In this document: positions 44,006 through 53,713 of the stretch, one piece after another
Layout of the letters: the number at the start of each line of letters is the position of its first letter
Position numbering within the stretch: position 1 is the stretch's first letter
Assembly (NCBI RefSeq): GCF_900106775.1
Contig: NZ_FNNQ01000003.1
Span: 124,001 to 188,000, forward strand
DNA: 64,000 nucleotides
Direction of reading: 5' to 3'
DNA from: Marininema mesophilum
GTDB lineage: Bacteria; Bacillota; Bacilli; Thermoactinomycetales; DSM-45169
Notes under the pieces: generated by a model
Told to the model about the DNA's origin: nothing
Database searches by the model: none
The model's input: only the letters and a program-made list of their open reading frames with translations
Position numbers and translations under genes: made by a program

Positions 44006-44040
44006 TTGAATAAATATAAATACTAATGTATAATCATACG
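44006..44040 (+). promoter_or_regulatory. argC promoter overlapped by two ARG-box-like operators
   Basis: TTGAAT at 44006-44011, a 17-base spacer and TATAAT at 44029-44034. TGAATAAATATAAA (44007-44020) and TGTATAATCATACG (44027-44040) resemble the ArgR/AhrC ARG box and cover the -35 and -10. Matching sites lie before argG. Confidence 0.75.
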
Positions 44041-44077
44041 AAACGATTTTATGGGGAGAAAATGGGGGAGAGAACGG

Positions 44078-45109
44078 ATGAGAGTAGCTGTGATTGGGGC
44101 AACGGGTTATGGTAGTGCTGAATTGATTCGTATCTTGGAGAACCATCCCTATGTAGAACTTGAGACGCTGATCTCCTCCTCCCAAGCAGGGGAAGAGCTG
44201 GGGAGTGTATTTCCGCATCTTTCCCAGCGGGAACTCTCTTTGGAAGAGTTGGATTTGGACCAACTCGCAGAACGTGTGGATGGTGTTTTTTCCGCAACGC
44301 CTGCGGGGGTGAGTGGAGAGTTGCTCCCAGAGTTGGTAGAACGGGGAGTGATCGCGATTGACCTCGCAGGAGATTTCCGCCTTGAGGCAGCAGACTACCA
44401 GACATGGTATAGCAAAGAGCCTGCACCGTCAAAGTGGTTGTCCGAAGCGGTATATGGGCTAAGTGAATGGACAGCAGATCAAGTGAAAAAAGCCAGGTTG
44501 GTGACCAACCCAGGTTGTTATCCAACGGCAACATTGCTTGCCCTCTTGCCCTTGGTACGGGCAGGAGTGATCGCGAAGGGCCCTGTGATGATCGATGGGA
44601 AATCTGGGGTGTCTGGAGCCGGTCGCGGGTTAAAGCAAAGTAGCCTTTTCTGTGAAGTAGAGGGGAACCTCTTTCCATATAAAGTAGCGGAGCATCAACA
44701 TACACCAGAAATCGAACGATATCTGTCGATGATCGGGGGCGATCCCCGTACGGTTACCTTTACGCCGCAGATTGTGCCGATGAGTCGCGGGATTCTTACT
44801 ACGATTTATGCGCCTGTGGAGTCAGGTTGGAGGACTGATCAGGTACGTGAAGTTATTGAAAGGGCGTATCGTGAGAAACCATTTATTCGCCTTTGTGAGT
44901 CGGGAAGGTGGCCGCGAACAAAGGATGTAGCTGGTAGCAACTTTTGTGATCTACAGGTAAAAGTGGATGAGCGGACGGGAATGGTCATTGCAGCTGCAGT
45001 GATTGATAACTTGATGAAAGGGGCCGCTGGCCAGGCGGTTCAAAACCTTAACTTGATGATGGAATGGCCAGAGTCGACGGGGCTTTCTATGTTGCCTGTC
45101 TATCCATAA
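44078..45109 (+). CDS. argC: N-acetyl-gamma-glutamyl-phosphate reductase
   Basis: A 343-residue NADPH-dependent enzyme that reduces N-acetylglutamyl phosphate to the semialdehyde, third step of arginine synthesis. It starts MRVAVIGATGYGSAELIRIL (dinucleotide site), has the catalytic cysteine in TNPGCYPTAT, and ends with the usual PVESGW and AVQNLNLMM blocks. The ATG at 44078 has GGGGGAGAG before it; the frame is open upstream to 44051. First gene of the arginine operon. Confidence 0.96.
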   Translation: MRVAVIGATGYGSAELIRILENHPYVELETLISSSQAGEELGSVFPHLSQRELSLEELDLDQLAERVDGVFSATPAGVSGELLPELVERGVIAIDLAGDFRLEAADYQTWYSKEPAPSKWLSEAVYGLSEWTADQVKKARLVTNPGCYPTATLLALLPLVRAGVIAKGPVMIDGKSGVSGAGRGLKQSSLFCEVEGNLFPYKVAEHQHTPEIERYLSMIGGDPRTVTFTPQIVPMSRGILTTIYAPVESGWRTDQVREVIERAYREKPFIRLCESGRWPRTKDVAGSNFCDLQVKVDERTGMVIAAAVIDNLMKGAAGQAVQNLNLMMEWPESTGLSMLPVYP

Positions 45110-45139
45110 ATGTTAAGGGTGGGAGAGGAGATAAGGAGA

Positions 45140-46393
45140 ATGGATTCTACGTTATGTGCGGAACCCTTGCAGGAGAATGCCCACTACTATACAAAAATAG
45201 CCAACCCGATGATTACATCTCCCCGTGGCTTTACGGCCGCAGGGCTTCATGCAGGGATTAAAAGAAAACGGAAGGATCTTGGATTGATCTGCTGCGAAGT
45301 GCCTGCGGCAGCAGCAGCTGTCTATACAACCAATGCATTTCAAGCAGCTCCCTTAATGGTTACCCAAGAAGGGATGGAAGTGGAGGGACGGATGCAAGCG
45401 TTGCTCGTCAATAGTGGGAAAGCGAATGCTTGCACTGGAGAGGCAGGGCTACAAGATGCCTACCAGATGAGGGAATCGGCCGCGGTGGCGCTTGGATTGC
45501 CCGAGCATCAAGTAGGCATAGCATCGACAGGTGTAATTGGTGAACGAATCCCGATGGGTCCACTCACTCGTGGGGTGCCTGAATTGATTGAGCAGTTAAG
45601 TAAAGAGGGTAGCGATGATTTTTGTCATGCTATTTTAACGACGGATACAGGGATCAAGACCGTAGAGGTTCGTTTAACCATTGATGGAAAGGAAGTGCGG
45701 ATCAGTGGTGCTGCCAAGGGATCTGGAATGATTCATCCCAATATGGCAACGATGCTTGCTTTTGTAACAACGGATGCGGTGATTGAGCCCTCGGTATTAC
45801 AGGGCCTTCTACGGGAAGTGACCGATGAAACATACAACATGATTACCGTTGATGGAGACTCCAGTACCAACGATATGGTTGCGGTGATGGCGAGTGGGTT
45901 GTCTAATCATCAACCTCTGACAAGAGAACATACGGACTGGTTAGTGTTTAAAGATGCTTTTACCTTTGTATCCCAGGAATTGGCCCGGATGATTGCGCGG
46001 GATGGAGAGGGAGCAACAAGGCTGGTAGAGGTGGAGGTAAAGGGAGCAAGTACATTAGAAGGTGCGCGGCAGGCGGCAAAGGCGATTGTAGGATCTAGCC
46101 TGGTAAAGACAGCGGTGTATGGAGCAGATCCAAACTGGGGGAGGATCTTATCGGCTGTGGGTTACAGCGGAGCGGCAGTCAATCCCGCACAAATCCAGGT
46201 GACGATCGGCGAAGTGATCGTTGTCGATGGAGGGCAACCGGCCCTTTATGATGAGGAGTTAGCTCGACGGGCCCTGGATCAGCCCTTGGTTCACATCGGG
46301 GTGGATCTAGGTCTTGGAACGGCGAGTGCAACCGCATGGGGATGCGATCTCACCTATGATTATGTACGAATTAACGCGAGTTACCGTACCTAA
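45140..46393 (+). CDS. argJ: Bifunctional ornithine acetyltransferase/N-acetylglutamate synthase
   Basis: About 417 residues. ArgJ recycles the acetyl group between N-acetylornithine and glutamate, and in the bifunctional form also makes N-acetylglutamate from acetyl-CoA. The self-cleavage site is KGSGMIHPNMATML, with the threonine nucleophile after Ala. VNSGKANACTG and the end GCDLTYDYVRINASY are family marks. The start ATG at 45140 follows GAGGAGAT; an earlier ATG (45110) has no ribosome site. No separate argA is needed if the bifunctional form is present. Confidence 0.96.
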   Translation: MDSTLCAEPLQENAHYYTKIANPMITSPRGFTAAGLHAGIKRKRKDLGLICCEVPAAAAAVYTTNAFQAAPLMVTQEGMEVEGRMQALLVNSGKANACTGEAGLQDAYQMRESAAVALGLPEHQVGIASTGVIGERIPMGPLTRGVPELIEQLSKEGSDDFCHAILTTDTGIKTVEVRLTIDGKEVRISGAAKGSGMIHPNMATMLAFVTTDAVIEPSVLQGLLREVTDETYNMITVDGDSSTNDMVAVMASGLSNHQPLTREHTDWLVFKDAFTFVSQELARMIARDGEGATRLVEVEVKGASTLEGARQAAKAIVGSSLVKTAVYGADPNWGRILSAVGYSGAAVNPAQIQVTIGEVIVVDGGQPALYDEELARRALDQPLVHIGVDLGLGTASATAWGCDLTYDYVRINASYRT

Positions 46394-46422
46394 ATGGGTT
46401 CATTAAAAAGGAGGAATGATCG

Positions 46423-47229
46423 GTGAAAAAGGTAGTGATTAAAATCGGAGGAAGTGTGATGGAGGATCTGGATGCTTCTTTTTTTACAGAATGTGCTTCC
46501 CTGGTAAATCACGGCTGGTGGCCGATCATCGTCCATGGTGGAGGACCATCGATCAATCGTATCCAGGAGTCTTTAGGTCAAGCTCCTGTGTTTGCAAAGG
46601 GATTGCGGGTTACCGATGATGCCTGCCTGGAGACGGTGGAAATGGTGCTAGGTGGGAGTGTCAATAAAACATTGGTCAGTCGCCTGCAACAAGCAGGAGC
46701 AAAGGCAGTTGGCATATCAGGGGTAGATGGTCCGTTGTTGGAAGTAAGCCAAAAGGATCCAGAGCTTGGCTGGGTGGGGGAAGTGGAGGATGTTCACACT
46801 CAATTACTGGAAACCTTGCTTGCAGGCGGCTGGCTTCCCGTGGTGGCCTCCCTCGGAACAGATGGATGTGGCCATCGCTTTAATGTCAATGCGGATACAG
46901 CCGCAGGTGCGATTGCAGGTGCTCTTCATGCTGAGAGGTTGATGCTCGTTACCGATGTGCCAGGAGTCTTGGATCGGCAAGGATCGTTATTGTCCGAGGT
47001 GACTCCAGGGAGAATCGCGACCATGGTGAAGGATAAAGAGATCTATGGTGGGATGATTCCTAAGGTGAAAGCGGCATTAACTGGGTTAGATTATGTCCAA
47101 GAAGTAGTGATCACTGATGGCCGACAAGACTATCCATTTAGCAGGATAGAGAAGGGGATCCCAGGCGGAACGAGGATTGTGAAGGAGGAGAAAGAAGATG
47201 GGCTTATTTCCAACCTATCGAAAAAGTGA
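46423..47229 (+). CDS. argB: Acetylglutamate kinase
   Basis: A 268-residue amino-acid kinase. It has VVIKIGGSVMEDL, VHGGGPSINRIQE and FNVNADTAAGAIAGAL, the signature of ArgB. It phosphorylates N-acetylglutamate. GTG start after AAGGAGGAATG. The gene overlaps the start of argD by 32 bases. Confidence 0.96.
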   Translation: MKKVVIKIGGSVMEDLDASFFTECASLVNHGWWPIIVHGGGPSINRIQESLGQAPVFAKGLRVTDDACLETVEMVLGGSVNKTLVSRLQQAGAKAVGISGVDGPLLEVSQKDPELGWVGEVEDVHTQLLETLLAGGWLPVVASLGTDGCGHRFNVNADTAAGAIAGALHAERLMLVTDVPGVLDRQGSLLSEVTPGRIATMVKDKEIYGGMIPKVKAALTGLDYVQEVVITDGRQDYPFSRIEKGIPGGTRIVKEEKEDGLISNLSKK

Positions 47230-48382
47230 GATTCGCTTAAAAAAGGGAGAGGGCGCATGGTTGTGGGACGAAGAGGGGCATCGTTATCTAGATTATACAT
47301 CGGGTATCGGTGTATGTAATCTAGGGCATGCCCACCCACGGGTTACGGAGGCGTTAGGAGAACAAGCCTCTAAGCTGTGGCATACTTCGAATCTGTTTCC
47401 TATAGCGGGGCAGGAAGAGGCAGCAGAAATGCTCCTTCGCGCGACAGGCTTGGCCAATGCTTTTTTTTCCAATAGCGGAGCAGAGGCCAATGAAGCAGCG
47501 ATCAAATTAGCCCGTCGTTGGGGTCATCAGGTTAAAGGAGTCTCCAAACCTGAAATTCTCACCTTTCACTCCTCCTTTCACGGCCGGACACTGGCTACCT
47601 TGACAGCGACAGGCCAAACAAAAGTACAGGAGGACTGTGGCCCACTACCAGAGGGGTTTGTTTTTGCCACCTATAACGATATGAACTCAGTTAAGGAGGC
47701 AGTGAGTGAGCAGACAGTGGCTGTTCTTCTGGAAGTGATTCAAGGAGAAGGTGGGATTCAACCTGCTCAGCCCAGTTTTCTCAAGGAGCTTGAGGCCTTT
47801 TGTCGTGAGCAGGGGCTTCTGCTGATGTTGGATGAAATCCAAACTGGATTGGGTCGAACGGGTACGCTCTTTGCCTTTCAAGCTATGGGGATTCAACCCG
47901 ATGTGGTGACCTGTGCAAAGGGACTGGGCAATGGGTTTCCTGTGGGTGCGATGTTGGGGCGTGCGGGCTTAGAGGATCATCTGGGGTACGGTAGCCATGG
48001 TACAACCTTTGGCGGAAATCCCTTGGCGATGGCTGTAACTGGTGCGGTATTGGCAGAAATGATAGAAACATCCTTGCTCGAGAGGGTGCAAGAGACAGGT
48101 AAATACCTAGCTAATCAGCTCCATGAAAAACTGCTCCCATTGGCTGGGGTGAAGGAGATTAGAGGGCGAGGAATGATGTGGGGCATCGAGCTTGAAACGC
48201 CAGCGGCTCCTTTGGTAAAGCGGTTAGCAGAAAAGGGTCTGTTGGTTATCACGGCTGGTGAATATGTTCTGCGCTTGTTACCCCCTTTGATCATCACCAA
48301 GGAGCAGATGAACGAGGGAGTAGACATGATTGTAGCGGCGATGAAGGAGGTGAGGGTGGATGAATGCGTATCTCGTGTTTGA
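47198..48382 (+). CDS. argD: Acetylornithine aminotransferase
   Basis: A 394-residue PLP enzyme. It has the GAEANEAAIKLAR motif, LLMLDEIQTGLGRTG for the cofactor aspartate, and the Schiff-base lysine in TCAKGLGNGFPVGAM. It makes N2-acetylornithine from the semialdehyde. The start follows GAAGGAGGAGAAAG inside argB. The 3' end overlaps carA by 23 bases. Confidence 0.96.
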   Translation: MGLFPTYRKSEIRLKKGEGAWLWDEEGHRYLDYTSGIGVCNLGHAHPRVTEALGEQASKLWHTSNLFPIAGQEEAAEMLLRATGLANAFFSNSGAEANEAAIKLARRWGHQVKGVSKPEILTFHSSFHGRTLATLTATGQTKVQEDCGPLPEGFVFATYNDMNSVKEAVSEQTVAVLLEVIQGEGGIQPAQPSFLKELEAFCREQGLLLMLDEIQTGLGRTGTLFAFQAMGIQPDVVTCAKGLGNGFPVGAMLGRAGLEDHLGYGSHGTTFGGNPLAMAVTGAVLAEMIETSLLERVQETGKYLANQLHEKLLPLAGVKEIRGRGMMWGIELETPAAPLVKRLAEKGLLVITAGEYVLRLLPPLIITKEQMNEGVDMIVAAMKEVRVDECVSRV

Positions 48383-49424
48383 AGATGGGGACGTGTTTCC
48401 AGGAGAATGGATTGGTACACCGAAGATGGTTGCTGGTGAGGTGGTCTTTACCACTGGCATGACAGGATATCAGGAAGTAATGACAGACCCCTCTTATGCT
48501 GGGCAGATTGTTACCTTTACTTATCCGCTGATTGGTAACTATGGAACGGTTATCGGTGAGAGTGAAAGTAGCGCACCTCCATGTACGGGGGTCATCATGA
48601 GTGAATGTTACAGCAAAGCAGACCTCGGTGAGTGGCTTGATCAGCATGGTGTGCCAGGGATTGCTAGCGTAGACACACGCGCAGTCGTAAAAAAGATACG
48701 CTCCAAGGGAGCTTTACGGGGACAGATTACGTCTCACCCTATCTTTACTGAGATGGAGGTAGCTTCTCCGGACTCGGTCGAATGGGTTGAGGCTGTTAGT
48801 GTGGATGAGCCCGTTTTCCATACTTCATCCAACCCTCATGCACCTCATATCGTCCTCATCGATTTTGGTTATAAGGCATCGATTCTCCATGCCTTACAAG
48901 AGCTGGGCTGCCAAGTGACAGTCGTCCCATGGTATTGGTCAACGAAAGAGATCCTCGATCTTAAGCCCGATGGACTTCTGTTTTCTAATGGTCCAGGAGA
49001 CCCGAAGGCCCTTACACCGTGGCTTGCTGGGTGGAAGAGTCTAGTGAAACAACTGCCGACACTGGGTATCTGCCTTGGTCATCAAGTGCTGGCTAGTGCC
49101 TTTGGTGCAGATACAAAGCGGCTTCCCTTTGGACATCGTGGGAGTAACCACCCTGTGCGCAATCAATTGACTGGGGAAGTGTGGATTACCTCGCAGAATC
49201 ATGGCTATACCGTGTCCGCGGATAGCTTAGACCCTGCTGAGTGGGTTTGGACACATGTCCATGCTAACGATGGGTCGGTAGAGGGGTTGGCCCACCGGAT
49301 CTATCCTGTGACGACGGTTCAATTTCATCCTGAAGCGCATCCAGGGCCAAGTGATGCGGCGGGGTTATTTCGCGATTTCGTTACACAAGTAACGGCGAAG
49401 AAGGAGGTGGAGGTCGTTGGCTGA
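48360..49424 (+). CDS. carA: Carbamoyl-phosphate synthase small (glutaminase) subunit
   Basis: A 354-residue class I glutamine amidotransferase. Its N-terminal CPSase domain starts MNAYLVFEDGDVFPGEWIG, and the catalytic triad has Cys in LGICLGHQ (about residue 237) and His/Glu in VQFHPEAHPGP. It feeds ammonia to CarB. Placed inside the arginine operon, it is likely the arginine-specific enzyme (CarA type) rather than the pyrimidine one. It overlaps carB by eight bases. Confidence 0.95.
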   Translation: MNAYLVFEDGDVFPGEWIGTPKMVAGEVVFTTGMTGYQEVMTDPSYAGQIVTFTYPLIGNYGTVIGESESSAPPCTGVIMSECYSKADLGEWLDQHGVPGIASVDTRAVVKKIRSKGALRGQITSHPIFTEMEVASPDSVEWVEAVSVDEPVFHTSSNPHAPHIVLIDFGYKASILHALQELGCQVTVVPWYWSTKEILDLKPDGLLFSNGPGDPKALTPWLAGWKSLVKQLPTLGICLGHQVLASAFGADTKRLPFGHRGSNHPVRNQLTGEVWITSQNHGYTVSADSLDPAEWVWTHVHANDGSVEGLAHRIYPVTTVQFHPEAHPGPSDAAGLFRDFVTQVTAKKEVEVVG

Positions 49425-52400
49425 TCAGAAAAAATGGGGCAGTGTGCTTGTGATCGGTTCCGGTCCAATTGTCATTGGGCAGGCGGCGGAGTTCGATTAT
49501 GCGGGTACCCAGGCGTGTCTTGCTCTGAAAGAAGAAGGGATTCGAGTCATCCTAGCTAATAACAACCCGGCTACTATTATGACAGATGAAGAAGTGGCTG
49601 ATGTTATTTATATGGAACCCCTGAACGCAGAGGTGTTGACAGAGATTATTCGTAAGGAGCGTCCGGATGGTCTCTTAGCCACGATGGGTGGCCAGACAGG
49701 ACTCAACCTCGCGATAGAACTAACTGAACGGGGAGTGCTTTCCCACTATGGAGTGGAACTACTGGGGACACCTGTAGAGACCATCCGTAAAGGGGAGGAT
49801 AGGGAAGCCTTTAAGACGATGATGGAAGAGATCGGTGAACCTGTACCTAAGGGATCTACAGTGGCAAGTGTAGCCGAGGCGCTGACCTTCGCCGAAGAAA
49901 TTGGCTATCCAGTGGTGGTTCGCCCAGCCTATACCTTGGGTGGATTTGGTGGGGGAACAGCAGAGGACGAGGAAGAATTGGCCCACATTGCTCGGCAAGG
50001 ATTGGCGGCAAGTCCTATCTCTCAGGTGCTCATCGAGCAGAGCATCCTGGGATGGAAAGAGCTTGAGTATGAAATGATGCGGGATGCGGCAGGCACCTGT
50101 ATCGCGGTTTGTAATATGGAAAACATCGATCCAGTAGGTACACATACAGGAGATTCAATCGTAACGGCTCCCTCTCAGACCTTAACAGATCGTCAGTATC
50201 AGTTGTTACGCAGTGTGGCAGTGAAGGTGATCCACGCTTTAGAGGTGGTAGGTGGGTGTAACATTCAAGTGGCTCTTCATCCTAAGACGAGTGAGTATGC
50301 CATTATTGAGGTGAATCCTCGGGTAAGTCGCTCGAGTGCGCTCGCATCCAAAGCCACGGGGTATCCAATTGCCCGATTAGCGACAAAGCTTTCCATCGGC
50401 TACCGTCTGGATGAGTGTACCAACCCAGTAACCGGGCACACCAATGCTTGCTTTGAGCCAACATTGGATTATGTAGCTGTGAAAATGCCCCGCTGGCCCT
50501 TCGATAAGTTTCCCCATGGGGACCGTCGGTTGGGTACACGGATGAAAGCAACAGGGGAAGTGATGGCCCTTGGACGGAATTTAGAAACGGCATTATATAA
50601 AGCGATTCGTTCCTTAGATGTTGGTAGATATGCCCTGCTTTCTCCATTGGAGGCGTCATGGTCAGAGGAGGATCTAGTTTTTCGCCTAGCAAAGCCGGAT
50701 GATCAGCGTTTCTTTGCCCTTGGTGAAGCCTTTCGTCGGGGATGGAGTCTCGATGAAGTACAGCGACTCACGGGGATCACTTCCTACTATTTAGAAAAAG
50801 TGTGTGTTATGGTTTCCCTGGAGTTAGAACTTCAGGAATCTGATTGGGTAACCGTATCAGAGGCGGTATTGAAAAAGGCGAAGGAATTAGGAGTGGCGGA
50901 TGCTTTCCTAGCTCAACTATACGATGTGGATGAGTCTACAGTACGAGAGCGGTGGAAGAAAAAGAACTGGGCTCCCTCCTATAAATGGGTCGATACCTGC
51001 GCTGGGGAATTTGTGGCGGAGACTCCCTATTACTATTCTTCCTGGCAGGGAGAGGATGAAGTAGAGTTTGTAGAGGCATCCCGCCGGGTGATGGTACTCG
51101 GCTCGGGTCCCATTCGTATCGGTCAGGGGATCGAGTTTGATTATTGCTCCGTCCATGCGGCGAAATCCTTACTAGAAAATGGTGTACTCTCTGTGGTGGT
51201 AAATAATAACCCGGAGACGGTAAGTACCGACTATACCACCGCAGACCGACTCTACTTTGAGCCGCTAACTGTAGAAGATGTATATCAGGTAGCGATCAAA
51301 GAGAAGGTGGACGGTGTTTTGGTTCAGTACGGAGGACAGACGGCGATCAAACTGATTCAAGGACTGGAAGAAGCGGGGTGTAAAATCCTAGGCACCTCAG
51401 CAGAGGCTATTGATCGTGTGGAGGATCGCGAGCGGTTTTATGAACTTCTCAGTGAATGCTCTATTCCTCATATTCCTGGACGGACAGCTACCACTGCAGA
51501 GGATGTAATGCACTTAGCTGAGGAGTTAGGTTTCCCGATTCTGATTCGCCCCTCCTATGTGATTGGTGGTCAGGGGATGCAGGTGGTACGGAATGCTGCG
51601 CAGTTAGCCACTCTGATAAACGCTGTTGACAATGGTTGGACAGAGGACGTCTTTCCTCTTTTGCTAGATCGATATGTAGAAGGGATCGAAGTCGAAGTAG
51701 ATGCTGTGACGGATGGTCGCGACTTCGTCATCCCGACAATGGTGCAACATGTAGAGCGTGCAGGTGTTCATTCAGGGGATAGTCTTTCCATCTTGGCGAC
51801 CCCAGATTTGAATGAAGAACAGCGGAAAAAAGTAATCGAGTATACAACCCGTCTCGTACGGTCCCTCCCCCATGCGGGACTTCTCAATATTCAATTGGTG
51901 GTGACTCCAGAGGAGGTATTTGTCCTTGAAGTGAATCCAAGAGCCTCTCGTACAATTCCTGTCATTAGCAAGGTAACCGGTGTGCCGATGGTAGATTGGG
52001 CGACGCGGGTGCAATTGGGTGAATCTCTCGCCTCCTTTGCTCCCGTGGGCTTAATGTCAGCTCCAGAGCGATGGGCCGTGAAAGGATCGGTTTTCTCTGG
52101 TGCGAAGCTGCCCAATGTGGATCCAGCTCTTGGCCCTGAGATGAAATCTACGGGAGAGGTTTTAGGCTTGGGTGACAGCTTGGAAGAAGCGGTTGCAAAG
52201 GTGCTCCCCTGGACGATGGGCGCAACACTACCTGTTTTACAACCTGGGACAGGGATGTTGCTCTCTGTAGCGGATAGTCAAAAGGAAAATCTCGCTACCT
52301 TGTTACCCGAAATCGTGCGTAAGGGAGTCACCTTGTTTGCTACACCGGGTTCAGCAAACTGGCTTCATCAAGAACTTGATCTTGAAGCAACAGTGCTTAC

Positions 52401-52650
52401 TAGAGAAGATTTGCTAGACTGGTTCCGTACTTCGATGCCAAAGTTGGTCTTCAATCTTCCTACCCAGGGAGGGGACTCATTACGGGATGGATTCTATTTA
52501 CGTCAGATGGCAATGGAGTGGCAAGTCCCTTGTTTCACCTCCCCAGACACCTTCAGGTTGTTCATCCAGACAGAGAAGTGGCGTAGCCTTTCAACCTGGA
52601 CATTGAACCCCTTGATAGCCAATGAACGAAAGGAGATGATGATCGGATGA
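49417..52650 (+). CDS. carB: Carbamoyl-phosphate synthase large subunit
   Basis: A 1077-residue protein with two homologous ATP-grasp halves, each opening with the same motif (VLVIGSGPIVIGQAAEFDYA and VMVLGSGPIRIGQGIEFDYC), and a C-terminal MGS-like domain of about 140 residues. It makes carbamoyl phosphate from bicarbonate, two ATP and ammonia. The TTG start follows AAGGAGGTGGAGG. It overlaps argF by four bases. Length is full. Confidence 0.96.
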   Translation: MADQKKWGSVLVIGSGPIVIGQAAEFDYAGTQACLALKEEGIRVILANNNPATIMTDEEVADVIYMEPLNAEVLTEIIRKERPDGLLATMGGQTGLNLAIELTERGVLSHYGVELLGTPVETIRKGEDREAFKTMMEEIGEPVPKGSTVASVAEALTFAEEIGYPVVVRPAYTLGGFGGGTAEDEEELAHIARQGLAASPISQVLIEQSILGWKELEYEMMRDAAGTCIAVCNMENIDPVGTHTGDSIVTAPSQTLTDRQYQLLRSVAVKVIHALEVVGGCNIQVALHPKTSEYAIIEVNPRVSRSSALASKATGYPIARLATKLSIGYRLDECTNPVTGHTNACFEPTLDYVAVKMPRWPFDKFPHGDRRLGTRMKATGEVMALGRNLETALYKAIRSLDVGRYALLSPLEASWSEEDLVFRLAKPDDQRFFALGEAFRRGWSLDEVQRLTGITSYYLEKVCVMVSLELELQESDWVTVSEAVLKKAKELGVADAFLAQLYDVDESTVRERWKKKNWAPSYKWVDTCAGEFVAETPYYYSSWQGEDEVEFVEASRRVMVLGSGPIRIGQGIEFDYCSVHAAKSLLENGVLSVVVNNNPETVSTDYTTADRLYFEPLTVEDVYQVAIKEKVDGVLVQYGGQTAIKLIQGLEEAGCKILGTSAEAIDRVEDRERFYELLSECSIPHIPGRTATTAEDVMHLAEELGFPILIRPSYVIGGQGMQVVRNAAQLATLINAVDNGWTEDVFPLLLDRYVEGIEVEVDAVTDGRDFVIPTMVQHVERAGVHSGDSLSILATPDLNEEQRKKVIEYTTRLVRSLPHAGLLNIQLVVTPEEVFVLEVNPRASRTIPVISKVTGVPMVDWATRVQLGESLASFAPVGLMSAPERWAVKGSVFSGAKLPNVDPALGPEMKSTGEVLGLGDSLEEAVAKVLPWTMGATLPVLQPGTGMLLSVADSQKENLATLLPEIVRKGVTLFATPGSANWLHQELDLEATVLTREDLLDWFRTSMPKLVFNLPTQGGDSLRDGFYLRQMAMEWQVPCFTSPDTFRLFIQTEKWRSLSTWTLNPLIANERKEMMIG

Positions 52651-53618
52651 GTAGTATCTCACACGCCTGGATGGCAGAACCCGTTTCTCTCGCTGGGCAG
52701 GATTGTTTAAAACTATCGGACTATACAGTGGAAAGTATAGAAGCTCTGCTCGCCCTTGCCCTTGAAGGGAAGGAAAAACAAAAAAGAGGAGAAGCTTGGC
52801 GCCCTCTTCTTGGTAAAACCTTGGCCATGATCTTTGAAAAACCTTCTACACGGACACGGGTTTCCTTTGAAGCGGGAATGGCACAGTTGGGTGGCCATCC
52901 CCTTGCCCTTGATCGTGATAACCTCCAGCTAGGTAGAGGCGAATCGATTGCCGATACGGCAAAGGTGTTCTCTGGTTTTGTTGATGGGATCCTCATTAGA
53001 ACCCATCGTCATACCGATGTCGAAGAATTGGCAGGCCATGCGACGATTCCAGTCATCAATGGATTGACAGATCTTCATCATCCTTGTCAGGCCCTTGCTG
53101 ATTTACTGACTCTAAAGGAGATCAAAGGTAACCTGAAGGGGAGAAAGCTTGTCTATGTGGGGGATGGGAACAATGTTTTTCACTCCCTTGCTGAGGCGGC
53201 TGCCTTGACAGGGTTACACATCGTTGCCGTAACCCCTCCTGGTTATGAACCCGATGGTTCCATCGTGGCAGAAGCGAAAAAAATTGCTAAGCAGACTGGG
53301 GCAACGATTACCTGCACCCATGATCCGTTAGAGGCTGTTGCTGATGCGGATGCCATTTATACTGATGTATGGGCGAGCATGGGGCAAGAAGAGGAAAAAG
53401 AGAAGCGGAAAGAGGTATTTGCAGGTTATCAGGTGAATGAGGATCTCCTGAAGCATGCAAAGGACGACGTTACCTTTCTTCATTGTTTACCCGCTTACCG
53501 TGGGCTAGAGGTGACTGCAGATGTGATTGATGGTCCTCGTTCTGCAGTATTTCAACAGGCAGAAAATCGATTGCATGCCCAAAAAGCATTGCTCGCGATG
53601 CTGTTGGGTGATCAATAA
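52647..53618 (+). CDS. argF: Ornithine carbamoyltransferase
   Basis: A 323-residue transferase. It binds carbamoyl phosphate through STRTRVSFE and HPCQALAD, and ornithine through the HCLPAYRG block near the C-terminus. It makes citrulline from ornithine. Last gene of the arginine operon, coupled to carB and followed by two hairpins. Confidence 0.97.
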   Translation: MSSISHAWMAEPVSLAGQDCLKLSDYTVESIEALLALALEGKEKQKRGEAWRPLLGKTLAMIFEKPSTRTRVSFEAGMAQLGGHPLALDRDNLQLGRGESIADTAKVFSGFVDGILIRTHRHTDVEELAGHATIPVINGLTDLHHPCQALADLLTLKEIKGNLKGRKLVYVGDGNNVFHSLAEAAALTGLHIVAVTPPGYEPDGSIVAEAKKIAKQTGATITCTHDPLEAVADADAIYTDVWASMGQEEEKEKRKEVFAGYQVNEDLLKHAKDDVTFLHCLPAYRGLEVTADVIDGPRSAVFQQAENRLHAQKALLAMLLGDQ

Positions 53619-53666
53619 ATAAGCAATCTCCTGGATTTAAGAAGATTGCTCGCATAATTGGATGAG

Positions 53667-53692
53667 AGAGCCTTCTTCATGAAGGCTCTTTG
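53667..53692 (+). terminator. Terminator of the arginine operon
   Basis: AGAGCCTTC and GAAGGCTCT around TTCAT, then TTTG. A second hairpin (AGCAATCT/AGATTGCT) lies just before it at 53622-53650. Confidence 0.82.
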
Positions 53693-53713
53693 TCATGTCA
53701 CTGTGCTAAAACC

